Positions 55,216 through 63,866 are shown, counted from the first letter of the stretch. The stretch: 64,000 nt of DNA from an uncultured Desulfomonile sp. (GCA_903952205.1 CAJBEZ010000105.1:1-64000); one strand, 5' to 3'. Numbers and translations: made by a program. The notes: generated by a model not told the origin, from the letters alone.

Positions 55216-55242
55216 GGGCCTTGGGCGTAAAACCCGAGGCCC
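55216..55242 (+). promoter_or_regulatory. Second hairpin between the attenuator and the DAHP synthase gene
   Basis: GGGCCTtGGG and CCCgAGGCCC can form a stem around the loop CGTAAAA, immediately after the terminator T-run. It has no T-run of its own and lies 12 nt before the AAAGGAG of the next gene. It may stabilise the processed mRNA end or affect translation. Confidence 0.5.
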
Positions 55243-55269
55243 TCTTCGTTTGTGAAAGGAGCGTTTCAG

Positions 55270-56163
55270 ATGATTCAGACAAGCATACCGATGATCAAGG
55301 CGGTTTCTCCCGTTGCGCCAACAACGTTGAGTTGTCTTAGGCCACCCACGAGAAACGGTTTCACAAGCCGCGATTTTAAGGCGGAAGACTCGATCATCCG
55401 TGTAGGAGAAGCCGTAATAGGCGGAGGATCGTTCGCCGTTATAGCCGGTCCGTGCTCGGTAGAAACACTTCAGCAACTTGTTGACACGGCTTTCGCAGTC
55501 AAGGAATCCGGGGCTGTGATACTTCGCGGAGGGGCTTTCAAGCCTCGTACCAGTCCTTACAGTTTTCAGGGATTGGGCGAAGAAGGGCTGAAACTCCTGT
55601 CTCTCGCCAGAGAAATTACCGGTCTTCCTGTAGTGACTGAAGTCATGGACACTGCTGATGTTGAGCTTGTTGAAGATTATGCCGATATGCTCCAGGTAGG
55701 CGCCAGGAACGTGCAAAACTTCTCTTTGCTGAAGAAAGTCGGCAGGTGCCAAAAGCCCATAATCCTGAAAAGGGGCCTTATGACGACGATAGACGAGTTC
55801 CTGTCCTCCGCCGAATACATTATGGCGGCTGGAAACCCCGAAGTGGTCCTATGTGAACGTGGGATAAGGACTTTTGAGACGGCGACCAGAAACACTCTGG
55901 ATTTGAGCGCTGTGTGTGTCTTGAAGGAGAGGACTCATTTACCGGTCATTGTGGACCCCAGTCATGCTGTTGGCTTGAGACGTTTTGTGCAACCCCTGGC
56001 GCGAGCTGCGGTGGCGGTTGGAGCCGATGGAGTCATGGTTGAGGTTCACTGCTCGCCTGAAACAGCTCTTTGTGACGGTGATCAATCTCTCCGTCCTGAA
56101 GATTTTTCCCATCTTATGAGGGATCTGGCGGTCATGGGGAAAGCCATGACCCTCCTGTCTTGA
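55270..56163 (+). CDS. aroF: 3-deoxy-7-phosphoheptulonate (DAHP) synthase, type I-beta core
   Basis: The ATG at 55270 follows AAAGGAG and gives 297 residues. The TIM barrel has [11 protein letters not shown] near residue 60, [76 protein letters not shown] and [12 protein letters not shown]. This is the KDO8PS-like I-beta class. The N-terminus is short: neither the ferredoxin-like allosteric domain nor a chorismate mutase domain is present. Direct feedback inhibition is therefore unlikely. It commits PEP and erythrose 4-phosphate to the pathway. The symbol is by class; aroG would be equally valid. Confidence 0.95.
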   Translation: MIQTSIPMIKAVSPVAPTTLSCLRPPTRNGFTSRDFKAEDSIIRVGEAVIGGGSFAVIAGPCSVETLQQLVDTAFAVKESGAVILRGGAFKPRTSPYSFQGLGEEGLKLLSLAREITGLPVVTEVMDTADVELVEDYADMLQVGARNVQNFSLLKKVGRCQKPIILKRGLMTTIDEFLSSAEYIMAAGNPEVVLCERGIRTFETATRNTLDLSAVCVLKERTHLPVIVDPSHAVGLRRFVQPLARAAVAVGADGVMVEVHCSPETALCDGDQSLRPEDFSHLMRDLAVMGKAMTLLS

Positions 56164-56205
56164 TTAAGTGAACACTCCGCAACTGGAATCTGGAAAGAGG
56201 AATTG

Positions 56206-57351
56206 ATGCGATTATCTGAATCCCAGAAAAATAACGAGGCTAATAGTGATTCGAATTTGATGCCTGACGCCTCGATTCAAGGAATCCGGGAAAAAATTGA
56301 TAAAATCGACATGGATTTGCTGAGGCTTGTTAATGAAAGGGCGTTTCACGCTCTGAGAATAGCCGAATTGAGGAACTCAGCCAATGTTACGAATTTCTCA
56401 CCGGACAGGGAACTTACTATTATAAAGGCGATATGTGAATCAAATATGGGACCTCTGTCAAAGTCCGCTGTAGCAAATGTATTTTCTGAAATAATATCAG
56501 CCTGCAGAAGCGCCAAGCGCCCTCTTAGGGTCGCTTTCTTGGGGCCGGAGGGAACATTCAGTCATCTTGCGGCCCTACGGAGATTCGGTAATTCCGCTAA
56601 GTACATTTCTCAATTCTCTATTGATGACATATTTGATGAGATTGAAAAAGGCGCTGCCGACGTTGGAATCGCACCGGTCGAAAACTCTACCGAAGGCTCT
56701 GTGACAGCGACAATGGACCGGTTTATAGATTCAGACATCAACATATGCGGAGAGATCTTTTCAAGAATACGCCACGTATTGATGTCCACGGAACCATCGC
56801 TGGAGACTGTGTCTGTTGTATATTCTCATCCGCAGGCTCTTAACCAGTGCAGGCAGTGGTTGCGAACCAATCTTCCATCAGTTTCTCTGGTTCCAGAGTC
56901 CAGCACGGCTGAGGCCGCTAGAATAGCCTTGTCCATTCCAGGGGCGGCTTCTGTGGGAAATGAAATTACAGCCACACGTAATGGCCTAAAAATACTCGCG
57001 AATGACATTCAGGACAGCGTCAGCAATACCACGCGTTTCCTGCTTCTCGGAAAAAACAAGAGCGCTCCGACCGTTTCCGATAAAACATCCCTACTTTTTT
57101 CTGCGGCGCACAAGCCGGGATCTTTGCACTCGGCCCTTGAACATTTTGCAAAGAGATCTGTTAATCTGACCCGTATCGAATCTCGACCGCGAAAAGACAG
57201 GAATTGGGAGTACTTTTTCTTTCTTGATGTGGAAGGTCACCAGGAATCTTCCATCGTAAGGGAAGCTATTGAAAGTTTGAGATCGGATGTGGAGTTCCTG
57301 AAAATACTTGGGTCATATCCCGTTGGTAATGTTGAATCAACTGATTCCTAG
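56206..57351 (+). CDS. pheA: Bifunctional chorismate mutase / prephenate dehydratase (P-protein)
   Basis: I use ATG 56206 behind AAAGAGG. The product of about 381 residues has three parts. AroQ-type chorismate mutase (about 28-110) holds IREKIDKIDMDLLRLVNERA. Prephenate dehydratase (about 112-285) holds VAFLGPEGTFSHLAALRRFG, GIAPVENSTEGSVTATMDRF and SNTTRFLLLG. The ACT domain (about 295-375) holds HKPGSLHSALEHFAKR and LTRIESRPRK, the Phe-binding ESRP motif. It makes phenylpyruvate and is probably inhibited by Phe. Middle gene of the attenuated operon. Confidence 0.96.
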   Translation: MRLSESQKNNEANSDSNLMPDASIQGIREKIDKIDMDLLRLVNERAFHALRIAELRNSANVTNFSPDRELTIIKAICESNMGPLSKSAVANVFSEIISACRSAKRPLRVAFLGPEGTFSHLAALRRFGNSAKYISQFSIDDIFDEIEKGAADVGIAPVENSTEGSVTATMDRFIDSDINICGEIFSRIRHVLMSTEPSLETVSVVYSHPQALNQCRQWLRTNLPSVSLVPESSTAEAARIALSIPGAASVGNEITATRNGLKILANDIQDSVSNTTRFLLLGKNKSAPTVSDKTSLLFSAAHKPGSLHSALEHFAKRSVNLTRIESRPRKDRNWEYFFFLDVEGHQESSIVREAIESLRSDVEFLKILGSYPVGNVESTDS

Positions 57352-57379
57352 TCAGTTACTGAGAAAGTATTTGTTAACA

Positions 57380-58249
57380 ATGATGAGTTCAAGAGTTTTC
57401 GAGAAATCCAATATCTGTGTTATCGGCGGAAAAGGCCGTATGGGCCGTTGGTTTGAAGCCCGTTTCAGAGAAGCGGGCATGAAGCCGGTGGTTTTGGATC
57501 TCGAAGATTTCCCTGTGTCGGAAAAGGTCCTTAAATCATTTGACATCATTTTTCTGGCTGTGCCAATCGGCGCGGTGGAAGATGTCATGGCCTCAATTGG
57601 TGGATACTTACGGCCTGATTCGGTAGTTATGGACATTACATCCATCAAGATCAAGCCATTGAGTTCTATGCTCAAGCATTCCCGAAGCGAAGTGATAGGT
57701 TCTCACCCCCTGTTCGGTCCTTCCGCCAAATCCCTTGACGGCCAGACGGTATTCTTATGCCCAGTAAGGACGAGCCTGTGGATGGAGCCTGTTTGTGCTT
57801 TCCTGGAGGCCGGCGGGGCCAAAGTAGTGGAAATTAAAGGAGAAAAGCACGACAGACTAATGGCGTGTTTTCAGACCTTGAGACATTTGATGCTGACGGC
57901 TCTTGGAAGAACTCTTATCGATATCAATGTTGAACCTGAGATTGCCACAGTTCTTGCGGGGCCATGGTTTGGTAGGTTGCTTGAAATGTTACGGCATCAA
58001 TCTCTACAACCGGCGGAGCTCTATGCTGATCTTGCAATCGAAAACGGGTTTGTCCCCGAGACACTTGAAGTTTTTCGGAACAATTTTAGTGAACTGGCCG
58101 CTTTTGTGTCCAATCGAGATAAATCAGGACTTTTAAATTTAATAGATGAAGTAGCCCAAACCTGCTCGAATGATGGAAAACTTTCCGAAGATCGCTTTTG
58201 GGGTTGGTGGCGCGACATGGGAGGAGATTCGCGGCATCCGGACGTCTGA
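57380..58249 (+). CDS. tyrA: Prephenate dehydrogenase with a Trp-rich C-terminal tail
   Basis: The ATGs at 57380/57383 give about 289 residues; an ATG at 57329 overlapping pheA is possible. The N-terminal NAD domain has ICVIGGKGRMGRWF and IIFLAVPIGAVEDVM. The catalytic region has IGSHPLFGPSAKSLDGQTVF and a helical dimer domain with ACFQTLRHLMLTALG. No chorismate mutase domain is fused. It produces 4-hydroxyphenylpyruvate for Tyr. The last residues read RFWGWWRDMGGDSRHPDV. This Trp cluster and the codons after it are the sensing and switching parts of an attenuator for trpD (see the next entry). Confidence 0.93.
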   Translation: MMSSRVFEKSNICVIGGKGRMGRWFEARFREAGMKPVVLDLEDFPVSEKVLKSFDIIFLAVPIGAVEDVMASIGGYLRPDSVVMDITSIKIKPLSSMLKHSRSEVIGSHPLFGPSAKSLDGQTVFLCPVRTSLWMEPVCAFLEAGGAKVVEIKGEKHDRLMACFQTLRHLMLTALGRTLIDINVEPEIATVLAGPWFGRLLEMLRHQSLQPAELYADLAIENGFVPETLEVFRNNFSELAAFVSNRDKSGLLNLIDEVAQTCSNDGKLSEDRFWGWWRDMGGDSRHPDV

Positions 58250-58318
58250 CTCAAAGACCGAAACAATAAGACTACAGAAGGCCGTGAATCGAAATTCCAC
58301 ATGATTCACGGCCTTTTT
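58199..58318 (+). terminator. Attenuator of trpDCFBA with its Trp-sensing codons inside tyrA
   Basis: The terminator is GGCCGTGAATC (58280-58290) paired with GATTCACGGCC (58303-58313), 11 perfect pairs, then TTTTTATTTT. The anti-terminator strand GATTCGCGGC (58226-58235), within the tyrA codons D-S-R-H, pairs fully with GCCGTGAATC (58281-58290) with a single G-U. A protector stem CGCGA (58211-58215) / TCGCG (58229-58233) starts right after the Trp codons. Trp codons TGG lie at 58199, 58205 and 58208; the last ends 16 nt before the anti-terminator. The tyrA stop is at 58247-58249. No separate leader ORF is present. Confidence 0.8.
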
Positions 58319-58348
58319 ATTTTATGAAATTAAAGAATGGAGGCAAAA

Positions 58349-59386
58349 ATGATTCAGGAATCTATTGAAAAGGCGGTATCGGGAATAAATATCCCTGAGG
58401 CCCAAATGATTGAGACTATGGAAGAGATCATGGAAGGAAAGGCGACTCAAGCCCAGATTGGCGCTCTACTGGTAGCGTTACGAATGAAGGGTGAGACCGT
58501 GGACGAGATAACCGGCGCTGCACGGGTAATGCGATCCAAGAGCGCTCAGATTCCTTACATCCTCAAGGATGGAGAATTTCTTATAGACACCTGCGGAACC
58601 GGGGGGGACTGTTCAAACACATTCAACGTGTCCACTACGGCGGCGTTTGTGGCTGCAGGAGCTGGAGTAAAGATCGCAAAGCATGGAAATAGGTCGGTCT
58701 CGAGCAAGTGCGGGAGCGCAGACCTGATGGAAGCGCTTGGGTTGCCTTTGGATCTGACGCCTGAACAGGTCGCCCTGTGTATACAGGAGGTTGGTATAGG
58801 TTTTTTGTTCGCCCCCGTGATGCACAAAGCGATGAAGCATGCTATAGGACCGCGTCGGGAAATTGGGTTACGCACAATTTTTAATCTCCTGGGACCTCTG
58901 ACTAACCCAGCCGGGGCTCAGGTTCAGGTCATGGGGGTCTATGACGATCAGATGGTAGAACCACTTACTCATGTGATTGCCCGCCTGGGTGTTAAGAAAG
59001 CTTTTGTAGTGCATGGCCACGGGGGACTCGATGAAATAAGCCTAAGCGGTCCAACTCGTATGGGGACGGCCCAGGACGGCGAGGTCTCCTTCAGCTACAT
59101 GGATCCTTCAGATTTTGGAGTCCAAGCCAGACCTTCCTTTGGGATTGCAGGCGGCAACGCAAAAGAAAATGCGGAGCTGACCAGGTCCGTTCTCAACGGA
59201 GATCCTGGTGAGCACAGAGACATGTCGCTTGTTAACGCCGCTGCCGCTCTGGTAGCCGCTGAAAGGGCGGCGACATTCATAGAGGGCATGTCTCTCGCAG
59301 CCTATTCAATCGATTCAGGGGCAGCCAGGAGAAAATTGGAACATCTTATCAAATTCGCCCGCCTGCTCAAGGACGGAGGGCACTAA
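58349..59386 (+). CDS. trpD: Anthranilate phosphoribosyltransferase
   Basis: The ATG at 58349 is five bases after GGAGG; the ATG at 58337 overlaps that site. The product has about 345 residues with DTCGTGGDCSNTFNVSTTAA near 82-101 (PRPP site). KHGNRSVSSKCGSADLMEAL, APVMHKAMKHAIGPRREIGL, RTIFNLLGPLTNPAG and HGHGGLDEISLSGPT follow. It transfers a phosphoribosyl group to anthranilate. It is not fused to TrpG. First gene after the tyrA-embedded attenuator. Confidence 0.97.
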   Translation: MIQESIEKAVSGINIPEAQMIETMEEIMEGKATQAQIGALLVALRMKGETVDEITGAARVMRSKSAQIPYILKDGEFLIDTCGTGGDCSNTFNVSTTAAFVAAGAGVKIAKHGNRSVSSKCGSADLMEALGLPLDLTPEQVALCIQEVGIGFLFAPVMHKAMKHAIGPRREIGLRTIFNLLGPLTNPAGAQVQVMGVYDDQMVEPLTHVIARLGVKKAFVVHGHGGLDEISLSGPTRMGTAQDGEVSFSYMDPSDFGVQARPSFGIAGGNAKENAELTRSVLNGDPGEHRDMSLVNAAAALVAAERAATFIEGMSLAAYSIDSGAARRKLEHLIKFARLLKDGGH

Positions 59387-59387
59387 A

Positions 59388-60188
59388 TTGGAAACATCGA
59401 CAGAATGTTTTCTGGACCGGGTGGTTCAATATAAACGCAAGGAAATAAACGATCTCAAGTGTATTGGGCTCAAGAAACTACGAGAACTCGCGGAAGCGGC
59501 TACGTGTCCCAAAGATTTTCTCTCCAGCGTTAGGACCAAGGCCCGAACTCCGATAATTGCGGAAATTAAGAAAGCGGCGCCTTCGTGGGGAACATTGCGT
59601 AAGGAAGTTGATGTTGTGGGCTTGGCGAAAACATATCAAGCTAATGGCGCTGCGGCAATCTCAGTCCTAACGGATATGACCTTTTTTGGAGGCTGTATGG
59701 AAGACCTTGCGTCGGTTAGTTCTGAAGTCGCCATTCCTGTCTTGAGAAAAGATTTTATGATGAGTGTTGAACAACTGTGCCAGGCCAGGGCGGCTGGATC
59801 TGACGCTGTTCTTCTCATTGTAGCCGCTCTGGATGAAGGGGAGTTGAGCGATCTTTACAATGCTTCAAGAGAATTGGGCATGACCCCTCTTTTGGAAGTT
59901 CATGACGAAAAGGAGTTAAACAGAGCTCTTTGTTTAAATCCTGAGATCATAGGAATCAACAACCGTAACCTGAAGACACTACAGGTTGATTTAAAGGTTT
60001 CAGAGGCGCTTAGACGGAAGATTCCCAAGGATGTTACGGTTGTGGCGGAGAGCGGGGTTTCAACTAGCGCTGATATCAAGAGACTCCTGGAAGCGGGTAT
60101 TGATGGCTTTCTTGTCGGAACAAGCCTCATGAAGTCATCTGATCCCGGAGCGACGCTTCTTTCTTTTGTCAACACAGGGAGGGCATGA
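59388..60188 (+). CDS. trpC: Indole-3-glycerol phosphate synthase
   Basis: The 266-residue product starts at TTG, with GGAGG nine bases upstream inside the end of trpD. It has FLDRVVQYKRKEI, PIIAEIKKAAPSWGTLRKEV (catalytic Lys region), ISVLTDMTFFGGCMEDL, PVLRKDFMMS, GINNRNLKTLQVDL and VAESGVSTSADI. The usual K-x-SPS reads KKAAPSWG. It closes the indole ring. It overlaps trpF by ATGA. Confidence 0.95.
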   Translation: METSTECFLDRVVQYKRKEINDLKCIGLKKLRELAEAATCPKDFLSSVRTKARTPIIAEIKKAAPSWGTLRKEVDVVGLAKTYQANGAAAISVLTDMTFFGGCMEDLASVSSEVAIPVLRKDFMMSVEQLCQARAAGSDAVLLIVAALDEGELSDLYNASRELGMTPLLEVHDEKELNRALCLNPEIIGINNRNLKTLQVDLKVSEALRRKIPKDVTVVAESGVSTSADIKRLLEAGIDGFLVGTSLMKSSDPGATLLSFVNTGRA

Positions 60189-60805
60189 TGGTACGTGTGA
60201 AGATTTGTGGAATCACCAATAAGGAGGACGCTCTGTGCGCTTTTACCGCAGGCGCCGATGCCCTCGGTTTTGTTTTTGCCCCAAGTCCGAGGAAGGTTTC
60301 TCTTGATCAGGCTTTTGAGATCATAAGGCTCCTGCCTCCTTTTGTACAGACGGTAGGTGTTTTTGCAGATAGTGAAATTGAGGAAGTTATCTTTTTTCGA
60401 AACCACTTGAAACTTGATCTGATTCAATTGAGTGGCAATGAAGATAACGATTATGTTAGAGCGATCGGGCCACGCGTGATCAAGTCGGTGCACGTGACCA
60501 ATGGGACTGAGCCAGTTCTTGATGAGCATGAGTCCGCAACGATACTTTTTGATACTTCATGCAGGGGATTAAAGGGAGGAACGGGCACGACCTTCGACTG
60601 GGGACTGGCGGCTAAAGCCGCTGTTTCGAGACCCGTAATTCTTGCGGGAGGACTCACTCCCGAGAATGTAGTTGACGCAATTACCAAAGTCAGACCCTAC
60701 GCAGTGGATGTTTCTACTGGAGTCGAAATAAAACCGGGCAGGAAAGATCATGAGAAAATTAAGTGTTTTATACAAAGAGCAAAAACAGCAGGTTTTGATG
60801 CCTGA
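60185..60805 (+). CDS. trpF: Phosphoribosylanthranilate isomerase
   Basis: The 206-residue TIM barrel starts [20 protein letters not shown] with the catalytic Cys. It continues with [56 protein letters not shown] with the catalytic Asp, and [10 protein letters not shown] and [14 protein letters not shown]. It catalyses the Amadori rearrangement in Trp synthesis. Monofunctional, not fused to trpC. The stop overlaps the probable trpB start (ATGCCTGA). Confidence 0.95.
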   Translation: MMVRVKICGITNKEDALCAFTAGADALGFVFAPSPRKVSLDQAFEIIRLLPPFVQTVGVFADSEIEEVIFFRNHLKLDLIQLSGNEDNDYVRAIGPRVIKSVHVTNGTEPVLDEHESATILFDTSCRGLKGGTGTTFDWGLAAKAAVSRPVILAGGLTPENVVDAITKVRPYAVDVSTGVEIKPGRKDHEKIKCFIQRAKTAGFDA

Positions 60806-61985
60806 CAACAGGGGTTATTTCGGAAGGTTTGGAGGACGTTTCGTCCCGGAAACCTTGATGCCGGCGCTGGAGGAGCTTACAGAGGTTTATGACAGGATAA
60901 AAGAAGATAAAACCTTCCATTCGGAGTTGAATGATCTCCTGAAAAACTACGCAGGCAGGGAGACCCCTTTGTACTACGCGCGGCGTCTTTCCGAAAGCCT
61001 TGGAGGGGCACGGATTTTCCTAAAACGTGAAGACCTCACACACACAGGAGCGCATAAGATCAACAATGCTCTTGGTCAGGTCCTGTTGGCGTTGAAGATG
61101 GGGAAAACCCGAATAATCGCCGAAACAGGCGCAGGACAGCATGGCGTGGCGACCGCTACAGCCGCAGCGCTCATGGGTTTGGAATGTGTCGTCTATATGG
61201 GTAGTCTCGATATTGAGAGGCAGGCCCTCAACGTGACGCGCATGAAGATGCTCGGGGCCACGGTTGTGCCGGTCAATGACGGTAGCTGTTCGCTGAAAGA
61301 TTCGGTAAACGCTGCCATACGCGACTGGGTCACGAATGTCAAGAATACACACTATATAATCGGGTCAGTAATCGGACCACATCCTTATCCTCTTATTGTG
61401 AGGGACTTTCAATCCGTTATAGGCAAAGAAGCCCGGAAGCAGATGCTGGAACAGGCCAAGAAGCTTCCCGATGTCGCTATGGCGTGCGTGGGAGCGGGGA
61501 GTAACGCTATTGGTCTCTTTCACGCGTTTCTGGATGATCCGGTTCGTCTGATCGGGGTCGAAGCGGCTGGTTACGGTCTTGACACCGGACGTCATGCGGC
61601 CAGTTTGTGCGAGGGAAGTCCCGGAGTCCTTCACGGAGCGATGCTATACCTATTGCAGGATGAAAACGGGCAAATCACCGAAGCCCATTCAATAGCTGCG
61701 GGCCTCGATTATCCCGGCGTGGGCCCTGAACACGGAATGTTGAAGGACACGAACAGAGTCACTTACGTTTCAGTAACGGATAGGGAGGCGGTTAAGGGCT
61801 TTATGGATCTTGCGAGGATGGAAGGGATCATTCCTGCGCTTGAAAGCGCTCACGCCATAGCTTATCTGGGGAAATTCGCAGGGACCATGACCAGAGAAGA
61901 GACTATTCTGGTTTGTCTTTCAGGCCGTGGAGACAAGGATGTGTCTCAAGTTTCGGATTATTTGGAAATAAATCAAGTTAATTAA
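60798..61985 (+). CDS. trpB: Tryptophan synthase beta subunit
   Basis: The ATG at 60798 gives the normal N-terminus [20 protein letters not shown]; an earlier ATG at 60750 lies inside trpF. The 395-residue protein has [20 protein letters not shown] with the PLP lysine, [69 protein letters not shown] and [16 protein letters not shown]. It joins indole and serine. This is the TrpB1 type that pairs with TrpA. Confidence 0.97.
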   Translation: MPDNRGYFGRFGGRFVPETLMPALEELTEVYDRIKEDKTFHSELNDLLKNYAGRETPLYYARRLSESLGGARIFLKREDLTHTGAHKINNALGQVLLALKMGKTRIIAETGAGQHGVATATAAALMGLECVVYMGSLDIERQALNVTRMKMLGATVVPVNDGSCSLKDSVNAAIRDWVTNVKNTHYIIGSVIGPHPYPLIVRDFQSVIGKEARKQMLEQAKKLPDVAMACVGAGSNAIGLFHAFLDDPVRLIGVEAAGYGLDTGRHAASLCEGSPGVLHGAMLYLLQDENGQITEAHSIAAGLDYPGVGPEHGMLKDTNRVTYVSVTDREAVKGFMDLARMEGIIPALESAHAIAYLGKFAGTMTREETILVCLSGRGDKDVSQVSDYLEINQVN

Positions 61986-61997
61986 CAGATATATCAA

Positions 61998-62022
61998 CCT
62001 CCTGATCAGTTTTATCAGGGGG
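61998..62022 (+). promoter_or_regulatory. Hairpin directly upstream of the trpA ribosome binding site
   Basis: CCTCCTGAT (61998-62006) can pair with ATCAGGGGG (62014-62022), nine pairs with one G-U, loop CAGTTTT. CCTCC can also pair with the trpA AGGAG (62024-62028). No T-run follows. It could balance trpA translation or protect the mRNA. Confidence 0.5.
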
Positions 62023-62036
62023 CAGGAGTAGTGGTT

Positions 62037-62858
62037 ATGGTTTCGAAAATTACTTCAGGTTTTGAAAAGGCTTCGAAAGCAAACAGGGCGGCCTACATTC
62101 CTTTCATAATGGGGGGATTCCCGAACAAGGGAACATTTGTGAGTTTGCTTAAAACCCTGGATGATGGTGGAGCGGATATCATAGAGGTAGGCATCCCGTT
62201 TTCCGACCCACTTGCTGATGGACCAACGATACAGAAGGCTGGACAGATAGCGCTAGAACAAGGCGCTAATCTTGTGAATATAATTCAAACGCTTCGCGAG
62301 GAGGATTTGCCTCTACGTGCGCCTTTGGTTCTAATGAGCTACTGGAACCCGATACTCAGGATGGGAATAGAGAAGTTTGGCAGTGAAACAAAGGCTTCGA
62401 ATGTCTCGGGGGTCATCATTCCTGACTTGCCTCCGGAAGAGGCCGGACAGTGGATTGAGATTGCGGAGACCTATGGAATTGACACCATCTTCATGGTGGC
62501 CCCGACGACCACAGCGACGAGACTGGAGAGCATCGTCAACTTATCTAAGGGTTTTGTCTATGTGGTTTCCATGACGGGCGTCACGGGAAGCTCATTAGTG
62601 GTCGGGCAGGAGTTACTCGACACCATTGCCAATGTCAAAAGAATTTCATCGCTGCCTGTAGCGGTAGGTTTTGGCGTGTCAAACCCGGATCAGGCCGCCT
62701 CTCTTTCCAAAGTCGCTGATGGAGTCATAGTCGGAAGCGCTTTGATAAAGAAGTGTCTTGAATCTCCTGATGGGATGGCTGCTATAAAGGCGGTTTCAGA
62801 TCTATCCCTGGGGATTGTTGAACGGCTGGGCAAGTCGCAGGCAGCAGGGCACGCATAA
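62037..62858 (+). CDS. trpA: Tryptophan synthase alpha subunit
   Basis: The ATG at 62037 lies eight bases after AGGAG (62024-62028); the GTG at 62031 is too close to it. The product of about 273 residues has AYIPFIMGGFPNKGTFVSLL and GGADIIEVGIPFSDPLADGPTI with the catalytic Glu and Asp region. LMSYWNPILRMG, GVIIPDLPPEEAGQW, MVAPTTTATRLESI, VYVVSMTGVTGSS and AVGFGVSNPDQAA follow. It splits indole-glycerol phosphate and channels indole to TrpB. Last gene of the supercluster. Confidence 0.97.
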   Translation: MVSKITSGFEKASKANRAAYIPFIMGGFPNKGTFVSLLKTLDDGGADIIEVGIPFSDPLADGPTIQKAGQIALEQGANLVNIIQTLREEDLPLRAPLVLMSYWNPILRMGIEKFGSETKASNVSGVIIPDLPPEEAGQWIEIAETYGIDTIFMVAPTTTATRLESIVNLSKGFVYVVSMTGVTGSSLVVGQELLDTIANVKRISSLPVAVGFGVSNPDQAASLSKVADGVIVGSALIKKCLESPDGMAAIKAVSDLSLGIVERLGKSQAAGHA

Positions 62859-62971
62859 AATTTTCATTGTTCCTTGAGGGTAAGTGTATAATTGCAGAGG
62901 GTAGGTGGTCTTGAATAGTTCAGTTCCTGAAAGTTACCACGGACGGACTGTTCTCTTTCATGGAGGATGCG

Positions 62972-63793
62972 ATGTTTGACACTTCTGAACTCAAAGGATT
63001 TTTGTCGGCTTTAGGCGCGACCGAAGAACCATTCGGAATGATGTACTCCGACGTAGAGCCGGACGACGGGATACACCCCAAGTCGGCGGCGTTACCCACT
63101 CGTGAAGATGAAAAGAGCGGCAAAGTCGACTGGCCTGCTCTTAACAGCGCGCGGTCCTGCGTGATCGGATTAATCTGGCGCGCCCGTAAGAAAAGAGGTG
63201 TCGCATATTTTGACAGGGAGCATTTTGGCTGCCTGGGTGGGGCCTTTTACCTTGGATACATGGAATCCCAGTTAGATTCCATTGCCCATTATGTTTCCTC
63301 GGGTGTCCCCGGACAGATGGAAGGGGAGAAATATCTGGCATCTCCCCAAGTCACAAGGCAATTTTTTGATACTTTGAACCCGAGACCCGCTCCGGCCAAA
63401 TATTGTGTGTTCAAACCGATTTCTTTATTTCAGGAAAATGAAGATCCTGAGTTGGTCATATTTTTTGTTCGGCCCGAGGTTATGTCAGGCTTATTCACGA
63501 TCGCCACTTTTGTCACAGACGACTTTGAGGCTGTTAAGACTCCCTTTGGCGCGGGGTGTACCGCAATAGTAACCTGGCCGATCAAATATGCGGCTGAAGG
63601 AAAACTCAAGGCGGTACTCGGCGGATGGGACCCATCTGAAAGAAAATACCTTGGCCACGATGAACTTTCCTTAAGTCTTCCCTATGAAATGTTCAAGAAT
63701 ATGGTCGAAAAGTGGAGGGACAGCTTTTTGACTACCCATACGTGGGTAAGTCTGAAAAGCCGACGAGAAAAAAATGAGGAGTTTGGGAGATAG
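62972..63793 (+). CDS. DUF169 domain protein
   Basis: The ATG at 62972 follows GGAGG (62962-62966); the ATG at 62960 overlaps that site. The 273-residue product matches the DUF169 family of anaerobes and archaea: a start like LGATEEPFGMMYSDVEPDDG, FGCLGGAFYLGY, VFKPISLF, LVIFFVRPEVMSGLFTIATF and FGAGCTAIVTWPIKYAAEGK. Function unknown; conserved Cys and Gly suggest cofactor or metal binding. Not obviously linked to Trp synthesis, with 113 nt between it and trpA. Confidence 0.88.
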   Translation: MFDTSELKGFLSALGATEEPFGMMYSDVEPDDGIHPKSAALPTREDEKSGKVDWPALNSARSCVIGLIWRARKKRGVAYFDREHFGCLGGAFYLGYMESQLDSIAHYVSSGVPGQMEGEKYLASPQVTRQFFDTLNPRPAPAKYCVFKPISLFQENEDPELVIFFVRPEVMSGLFTIATFVTDDFEAVKTPFGAGCTAIVTWPIKYAAEGKLKAVLGGWDPSERKYLGHDELSLSLPYEMFKNMVEKWRDSFLTTHTWVSLKSRREKNEEFGR

Positions 63794-63866
63794 CACAGGT
63801 GTGGGCGACAGGCTGCAGATTAAGTGATCCCGTCCAAGCGCAAACATACCAAGAGTTCCGGAAAGG

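Noticed and set aside
55144-55752. Minus-strand 202-codon ORF across the DAHP synthase start
   Set aside because: Antisense to the attenuator and DAHP synthase; basic, low-complexity composition and no family signature.
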